Part shown: piece after piece, positions 6,805-10,736 of the stretch
Layout of the letters: every line of letters starts with the position of its first letter
Position numbering within the stretch: position 1 is the stretch's first letter
Translations under genes and position numbers: made by a program
Assembly (NCBI GenBank): GCA_002409965.1
Contig: DHON01000028.1
Location: 1-10,736, forward strand
Direction of reading: 5' to 3'
Length of the DNA: 10,736 nucleotides
DNA from: Firmicutes bacterium UBA5389
Lineage (GTDB): Bacteria; Bacillota; DTU025
Notes under the pieces: model-generated
The model's database searches: none
What the model was told of the DNA's origin: nothing
Seen by the model: the letters and a program-made list of their open reading frames with translations, nothing else

Positions 6805-8030
6805 GCAATGCCAGCAATGCCGGGAAGAAGACTCTGCTCCTTTTAGGTGGCTCGCGCTACTCGATGCCTGTTATCGAGAGCGCCCACGAGCTGGGGGTTC
6901 GTGTTGTCACGTGCGACTATCTACCTGATAACTATGCCCACAAATTCTCCGATGAATATGTTAACGCCAGCGTGATTGACCATGAGTCTGTCCTGCAGGT
7001 CGCTAAGGACATTCATGCGGATGGCATCATGTCCTTCGCAGTGGACCCAGGTGTGACGAGCGCAGCCTATGCTGCTGAGAGACTCGGACTGCCCTTCCAG
7101 GGATCATACGAGAGCGTATGTACACTGCAGGACAAGCAGCGTTTCCGTACGTTCCTGCGCGATAATGGCTTCAACTGCCCTGAACTGCACGTGTTCGGCT
7201 CTGCCGACGAGGCGGGCGAGCATGCCGATGACCTGCCGTATCCCGTGATAGCCAAGCCCGTGGACTCGGCTGGCAGCAAGGGTGTTTCCCGCGTGGACGG
7301 ACCGGAGGGACTACGAGCTGCCGTCGAGCACGCGCTCGGCTTCTCCCGCGCGCACCGCTGTATCGTGGAACAGTTCCTTGATAAACAGTATCCTTCGAGC
7401 GATGCAGATGGATTCACCATGGGCGGGAAGTACGAGTGTGTCTCATTCACCTCTCAGTACTTCGACCTCTCCTGCGAGAACCCCTATGCGCCCGCTGCTT
7501 ATGGCATGCCTGCCGAGATGCCCTCCTGGGCACAGGAGGAACTCAAATCAGAACTGCAGCGTCTCGCTGGTCTCTTGGACCTTCATGATGGCGTCTACAA
7601 TATTGAGACCCGTGTGGCCACCGATGGAAAACCCTACATCATGGAGGTGTCGCCGCGCGGCGGAGGCAATAACCTATGTGAAATGCTGAGATATGCGAGC
7701 GGAGTGGATTTAATCCGCGCTTCTGTGCAGGCGGCGCTTGGCCTGCCCGCGGAAGACGTTCATGAGCCAGTCTATGACGGCTTTTGGTACCAGCAGGTCA
7801 TCCACGCTCGGGAGGTGGGTGCTTACAAGGGCATGTGGTATGCCCCGGGGTTTGCCGAGAAGCACCTTGTGAAGGAGTCAATTTGGGTTGAACCCGGCGC
7901 TCCCGTGGAGCCCTTCAGCGCTGCTAACTTCGCCTTCGGTAACTGCTTCCTGCGTTTCAAGACGCGCGCTGAGCTGGATGAGTTCCGCATCCACGAGGAC
8001 GAGTACATGAGGGTGGAGGTCGAGCGATGA
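6801..8030 (+). CDS. ATP-grasp ligase, carbamoyl-phosphate-synthase-like
   Basis: This 409-residue protein has the three-part ATP-grasp architecture. An N-terminal nucleotide-fold domain (LLLLGGSRYSMPVIESA) comes first. The ATP-binding region follows, with K152 in VIAKPVDSAGSKGV and K160 in its flexible loop. Metal-binding residues are E269 (YNIETR) and E282/N290 (MEVSPRGGGN). The family activates a carboxylate as acyl phosphate and joins it to an amine, thiol or similar nucleophile. Because it overlaps the aminotransferase gene by four bases, the likely nucleophile is the new sugar amine and the acyl donor an amino acid or other acid; that is inference. I chose the ATG at 6801: GAGGGAG (6786-6792) sits eight bases upstream. 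The in-frame GTG at 6792 would lie inside that site. It is coupled to the next gene by another ATGA overlap. Confidence 0.87.
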   Translation: MSNASNAGKKTLLLLGGSRYSMPVIESAHELGVRVVTCDYLPDNYAHKFSDEYVNASVIDHESVLQVAKDIHADGIMSFAVDPGVTSAAYAAERLGLPFQGSYESVCTLQDKQRFRTFLRDNGFNCPELHVFGSADEAGEHADDLPYPVIAKPVDSAGSKGVSRVDGPEGLRAAVEHALGFSRAHRCIVEQFLDKQYPSSDADGFTMGGKYECVSFTSQYFDLSCENPYAPAAYGMPAEMPSWAQEELKSELQRLAGLLDLHDGVYNIETRVATDGKPYIMEVSPRGGGNNLCEMLRYASGVDLIRASVQAALGLPAEDVHEPVYDGFWYQQVIHAREVGAYKGMWYAPGFAEKHLVKESIWVEPGAPVEPFSAANFAFGNCFLRFKTRAELDEFRIHEDEYMRVEVER

Positions 8031-9058
8031 GGAAGATTGTCGTCATAGGCGCCACCGGCAATACCGGCGCCTACCTCACGGACGATTTGTGTACACATGC
8101 TGCAGAGGGTGGCTACGAGGTCTTTGCTGCCGGGCATCGTCATACATCGTTCTTTGACCGCTATGGGATAGGCTATGCGAGTGTAGATATGTCAGACGCC
8201 TCGACCCTGGAAGCGCTGCCGCAGGAGGACGTCTATGCGGTGATCTTGCTCGCGGGATTGCTGCCGGCGTATATGCACGGCTACGACCCTGCCCGTTACG
8301 TGGACGTGAACTGCAGGGGCGCACTCAATGTGCTCGAATACTGCCGTAAGGTTGGGGCCGACCGTATCCTCTACGCACAGACGATCTCTGACGTGTTGGG
8401 CTCCGTGACCCCCAAGCACTCCGTCATTGAGCCTTATCAGCAACGGAGTATCATCATGACGGGCGACCACACGGTCTACGCGTTATCTAAAAGTTTTGCC
8501 GTGGATCTGATTGGCCACTATCAAGCGCAGTACGGCCTCAAGGGGTTCGTGTTTCGCCTACCAACCGTCTATGCTTACACGCCAGACAAGACCTACAATG
8601 TGAACGGTGAGCGGCGCACGCTGGGCTACCGCTTGCTTATGGACCGGGCCATGGCCGGAGAGACCCTGGAGATTTGGGGTGACCCCAGTCGTGCCAAGGA
8701 TGTCGTGGACGTGAAGGACTTCTGCCAGCTGCTGCGCAAGGCCACGCTTGCTGAGGGCGTGGACGGTGGCATGTTCAACGTTGGGACTGGCGTTGGGACC
8801 ACCAACGAGGAGTGGATTCGCGGCATCGCTGAAGTCTTCAACCCCGAAGGGAAAAAGTCCAAGATAATCTACCGACCCGACATGCCCGACGGGCCCTCTT
8901 ACATCATGGATATTTCCAACGGCCGCGAACTTCTTGGCTATGAACCGAAGTACCTGTTCCATGACTTCCTGCTCGACTTTAAGAAAGAGATGCGGCTGAA
9001 CCGCTTCGCCGACCTGCGTTACGGCGTCGAACACGGTGCGGAAAGCTGGGGGGTGTAG
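8027..9058 (+). CDS. NAD(P)-dependent epimerase/dehydratase, extended SDR family
   Basis: This 343-residue protein has an N-terminal Rossmann motif, VVIGATGNTGAYL, with glycines at 8, 11 and 14. The SDR catalytic pair is Y151/K155 in VYALSKSF. Extended-SDR substrate-region landmarks follow: FRLPTVYAY, the GxxxEIWGD-type strand near residues 210-222, RAKDVVDVKDF, and MFNVGTGVG. These fit UDP-glucose 4-epimerase or dTDP-sugar dehydratase relatives, which oxidise a sugar hydroxyl transiently with bound NAD. It could supply the keto sugar used by the aminotransferase or epimerise the product. The glycine motif ends in NTGA rather than the FIGS usual in RmlB, so I do not call it the 4,6-dehydratase. 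The start has GGAGG at 8015-8019, seven bases from the ATG, and overlaps the preceding stop by four bases. Confidence 0.88.
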   Translation: MRKIVVIGATGNTGAYLTDDLCTHAAEGGYEVFAAGHRHTSFFDRYGIGYASVDMSDASTLEALPQEDVYAVILLAGLLPAYMHGYDPARYVDVNCRGALNVLEYCRKVGADRILYAQTISDVLGSVTPKHSVIEPYQQRSIIMTGDHTVYALSKSFAVDLIGHYQAQYGLKGFVFRLPTVYAYTPDKTYNVNGERRTLGYRLLMDRAMAGETLEIWGDPSRAKDVVDVKDFCQLLRKATLAEGVDGGMFNVGTGVGTTNEEWIRGIAEVFNPEGKKSKIIYRPDMPDGPSYIMDISNGRELLGYEPKYLFHDFLLDFKKEMRLNRFADLRYGVEHGAESWGV

Positions 9059-9121
9059 CCTAAGCTCGCTGCACCATTATCCCCATTACGATTGTGACCA
9101 CGAGCTCCGGAGGGCCACTTA

Positions 9122-9286
9122 ATGCCAGTGAGGGACGGCATCGGTGGTTATCTGGGGCTCGAGCCGTATGCAGGAAACCCATACCACAATATGATTGTGC
9201 TAGATAACGCTCGCTCATATCAGAAGGATTACGTCGCGAAAGTTGGTGTAAGGCCGAAAGTGGACCTATTGAAGAGACGTCGGTAG
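9122..9286 (+). pseudogene. N-terminal stump of an aminotransferase-like gene, cut by the insertion sequence
   Basis: GGAGGG at 9109-9114 lies seven bases before an ATG at 9122. It opens a 54-codon frame ending at TAG 9284-9286. The first ~35 residues contain IGGYLGLEPYAGNPYH and a following LDNARS. This matches, by recall, the start of a DegT-like family whose members begin GGYF-E-(L/F)-E...EYH...LNSGRN and sit in polysaccharide clusters. Residues after about 36 probably derive from the left end of the insertion sequence, whose inverted repeat starts near 9227. The exact junction is uncertain because the downstream frame also reads plausibly (KDYVAKVG). The strong ribosome binding site and its place 63 bases after the epimerase gene suggest it was the next gene of the operon. 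The rest would lie beyond the window. It is unlikely to be functional. Confidence 0.6.
9227..9252 (+). repeat. Left terminal inverted repeat of the IS256-family element
   Basis: This segment matches the reverse complement of 10711-10736 at 18 of 26 positions, counted by hand, including ten consecutive bases (9242-9251, GTTGGTGTAA). The outer half is the divergent part. The outer boundary is the least certain point: the true end could lie a few bases either side. Confidence 0.6.
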
Positions 9287-9292
9287 AAAGGA

Positions 9293-9353
9293 CGGTCATC
9301 GCCTAGAATCTGCGACTGCCAAGTACGTGGATTCGTGGAAAGGACGATGACCG
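9293..9353 (+). promoter_or_regulatory. Inverted repeat that would sequester the transposase start codon in mRNA
   Basis: CGGTCATCG at 9293-9301 is the exact complement of CGATGACCG at 9345-9353, which contains the transposase ATG (9347-9349). A further GAATC/GATTC pair (9306-9310 with 9330-9334) can extend the fold inside the loop. A transcript entering from the operon upstream would fold this way and hide the start. One initiating inside the element, downstream of 9301, would lack the left arm. Some insertion sequences use this arrangement to avoid activation by read-through. The ribosome binding site AAGGA lies at 9340-9344 or nearby, inside the loop edge. Confidence 0.45.
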
Positions 9354-10657
9354 CAATGGAGAGTGTAGCAGCGTCGAGCATGTCGGCCGCAGCCAGCATG
9401 CCAAGGTTCGGGGACGGGTCGGTGAATTTGCAAGAGCTTGCCCGTCAGCTCGTGGAGTAAGTGGCAGACGAGGTGACGGGCACCGAGGCAGACATGGCCT
9501 GCGAAGACGTCGGTACCGCACGGAACGGCTATCGTGACCGAAAGCCCGACACCTGTATCGGGACGCCCGACCTGCGGATACCAAAGGTGAGGAACGGTTG
9601 TTTCTTCCCGGAGGATGTGATCGAGCGCTACTCCAGGACCGATCGCGCGCTCGTGGCCGCCGTGGCGGAGACGTGTCGCAGCGGAGTCTCCACCAGAAAG
9701 GTCGAGGGGGTGGCCAAGACGCTTGGCGTCGACAGGCCCGGCAAGGACCAGGTGAGCCGTATCTGTGCTGCCCTCGACGCCGAGGCGGCCGACCTCAACG
9801 GGCGCATGTTCGGCGAGGATGAGGAGTTTCCCTGCCTGTGGCTTGACGCGACCTATGCGAGATGCCGCGACGGGGGGCATGTCAGCTCGACAGCCGTCGT
9901 GACGGCGATCGCCTGTGACGGGCAGGGTCACGGACACATGGTCGGCTTCGATGTCGTCGACACCGAGTCATATGACTCCTGGCTCCCCTTTCTGAGACGC
10001 CTCCGATCGCGTGGCGTCAGGGGCGTGAGGCTCGTCGTCTCCAATGCCCACGAGGGTCTCGTGCGAGCCATCTCGGAGACGTTTCTGGGGGCTGCCTGGC
10101 AAAGATGCATCGTGCACCTGATCCGCGACTGCTGCCGTGCGACGAGAAGCCGTTCCAAGAGAGTGCGGGTCGCGAAGCTGCTCTCTCCGGTCTTTCGCGC
10201 CAAGGACGCATTGGTGGTGAGGGCTCTGTATCACAGGGCGACGCAGATGGTGGGGCAGGTGAGCCAGGAGGCGCAAAGGATTCTCGTGGAGGCCGAGCCG
10301 GATGCGCTGGCCTATCTCGACTTCCCGTCCTCGCACTGGAAGCGTCCGGGGACCAACAACGTCCAAGAGAGATGCAACCGCGAGACCAGGCGCAGGAGTC
10401 GCGTGGTGCAGGTCTTCCCGTCAAGGCAGTCGCTCGTGCGACTCGTAGGTGCCGTCGTCGCGGAGTCCGACGAGACATGGTCACAATCACGCTACTTCGC
10501 CGAGGGGAAGATGGACGAGTTCTGGTCGCTACTGGAGAGATGCGGACATGGGGACGGGTCGGAACCGATCACTGATGCCCGACGTGCCGCAGCAGACGAA
10601 GAGGCTCGCAAGGTGCTCGATGCCGCAGGGGTTGCCATGGAAAGGGAGGCGGCGTAG
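9347..10657 (+). pseudogene. IS256-family (Mutator-type) transposase with premature stop and altered DDE triad
   Basis: The frame from ATG 9347 gives 37 residues ending in LQELARQLVE. TAA follows at 9458-9460, then 398 codons to TAG at 10655-10657. LxELxRxLxE immediately before the RNGYRxR...TPDLRIPK region is the normal IS256 order, so the stop interrupts one gene. DDE transposases cut and join IS ends. Here the first Asp is present (LDATY, residue 167 of the full frame), the second is Asn (VVSNAHEGL, residue 233; family VSDAHEGL), and the Glu is present (NNVQERCNRE, residue 341). These positions equal the D167/D233/E341 I recall for IS256, which supports the 9347 start. WQRCIVHLIRD, another family signature, is intact. 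A GTG at 9461 directly after the stop could restart translation, but no good ribosome binding site is seen and the DDE change would remain. Confidence 0.85.
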
Positions 10658-10659
10658 GA

Positions 10660-10704
10660 TTCGACTCATCAACTAGGGTTCTAGGCTTTGTCGTCAGAGT
10701 CGAA
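10660..10704. other. Inverted repeat after the transposase gene
   Basis: TTCGACTC at 10660-10667 is the exact complement of GAGTCGAA at 10697-10704, with a 29-base loop containing a small CTAGGGTTCTAG hairpin. It lies between the transposase stop and the right terminal repeat. It could slow transcription leaving or entering the element. No T-run follows, so a terminator is only a possibility. Confidence 0.3.
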
Positions 10705-10710
10705 GTCTCA

Positions 10711-10736
10711 TTTACACCAACATTTCCGACACTACC
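10711..10736 (-). repeat. Right terminal inverted repeat of the IS256-family element
   Basis: Read on the - strand from the window end, this begins GGTAGTGTCGGAAAT and continues GTTGGTGTAAA. The inner GTGTAAA resembles the end of IS256 from memory. It matches the left repeat at 18 of 26 bases. It runs to the last base of the window, so the true end may extend further. Confidence 0.65.

Larger units (their letters stand above)
9227..10736 (+). mobile_element. IS256-family insertion sequence, defective copy
   Basis: A Mutator/IS256-type transposase frame (9347-10657) is flanked by imperfect terminal inverted repeats at 9227-9252 and 10711-10736. Both repeats end internally in GTTGGTGTAA, close to the GTGTAAA inner end I recall for IS256 itself. 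Total length is about 1.51 kb, slightly long for the family but in keeping with a 436-codon transposase. GC is about two thirds in a 60-base sample (40 of 60 at 9661-9720), above all other genes here. It has inserted in an aminotransferase-like gene. The target duplication (usually 8-9 bp in this family) cannot be checked, since the window ends at the right terminus. Two lesions in the transposase indicate it cannot move by itself. Confidence 0.8.

Noticed and set aside
8027..9058. Assignment as RmlB (dTDP-glucose 4,6-dehydratase)
   Set aside because: The glycine motif and substrate-side sequence do not match RmlB closely, so only the general extended SDR call is supported.
9060..9299. 79-codon minus-strand frame between the epimerase gene and the element
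   Set aside because: The plus strand here has a strong ribosome binding site and an aminotransferase-like N-terminus that continues into the element. The minus-strand product has no features.
9461..9463. GTG directly after the TAA as the natural start of the transposase
   Set aside because: Residues encoded upstream in the same frame from 9347 belong to the conserved IS256 N-terminal region, so the gene is better seen as interrupted.
9296..9937. 213-codon minus-strand frame opposite the transposase
   Set aside because: High GC produces long antisense frames. The plus strand encodes clear IS256 transposase motifs.

Overview
The window is the distal part of a surface-polysaccharide (capsule or cell-wall glycan) gene cluster, all on the + strand, ended by a defective IS256-family insertion sequence. 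Gram-positive style Shine-Dalgarno sequences, an EpsG-type polymerase, a TuaB/WzxC-like flippase, and GC-rich core genes beside GC-poor glycosyltransferase genes suggest a moderately high-GC Gram-positive gut or oral bacterium. A member of the Coriobacteriia (Olsenella/Atopobium/Collinsella-like) is my best guess, but it rests on overall impression and no taxonomic marker gene is present.

Layout: (1) 1-63, the last codons of an unidentified gene. (2) 64-3241, the assembly genes: a family 2 glycosyltransferase resembling rhamnosyltransferases, an EpsG/Wzy-like membrane polymerase, and a second family 2 glycosyltransferase. A perfect 16-bp inverted repeat lies between the first two. This block is AT-rich from the 3' part of the first gene onward. 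(3) 3255-4724, a polysaccharide flippase of about 50% GC. (4) 4731-5579, an unusual fusion of an XRE helix-turn-helix to a degenerate RmlA-like sugar-nucleotidyltransferase fold, which I read as a possible sugar-nucleotide-sensing regulator. (5) 5580-5679, a leader with a promoter-like element, a 15-bp imperfect palindrome and competing hairpins around the ribosome binding site. (6) 5680-9058, three tightly coupled genes with two ATGA overlaps: a VioA-like DegT aminotransferase, an ATP-grasp ligase and an NAD-dependent epimerase/dehydratase. They look like a pathway for making an amino sugar and possibly acylating it with an amino acid or other carboxylate. (7) 9122-9286, the N-terminal stump of another gene, probably a second aminotransferase-like protein, cut by the insertion sequence. 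(8) about 9227-10736, the IS256-family element. Its transposase carries an in-frame stop at codon 38 and a D-to-N change in the DDE triad.

Together, the aminotransferase/ATP-grasp/SDR genes would provide a modified nucleotide sugar, the glycosyltransferases would build a lipid-linked repeat unit, the flippase would export it and the EpsG-like protein would polymerise it. The HTH-RmlA-like protein sits between export and sugar-synthesis genes and could couple expression to precursor supply; this is inference. No rRNA, tRNA or CRISPR array was seen.
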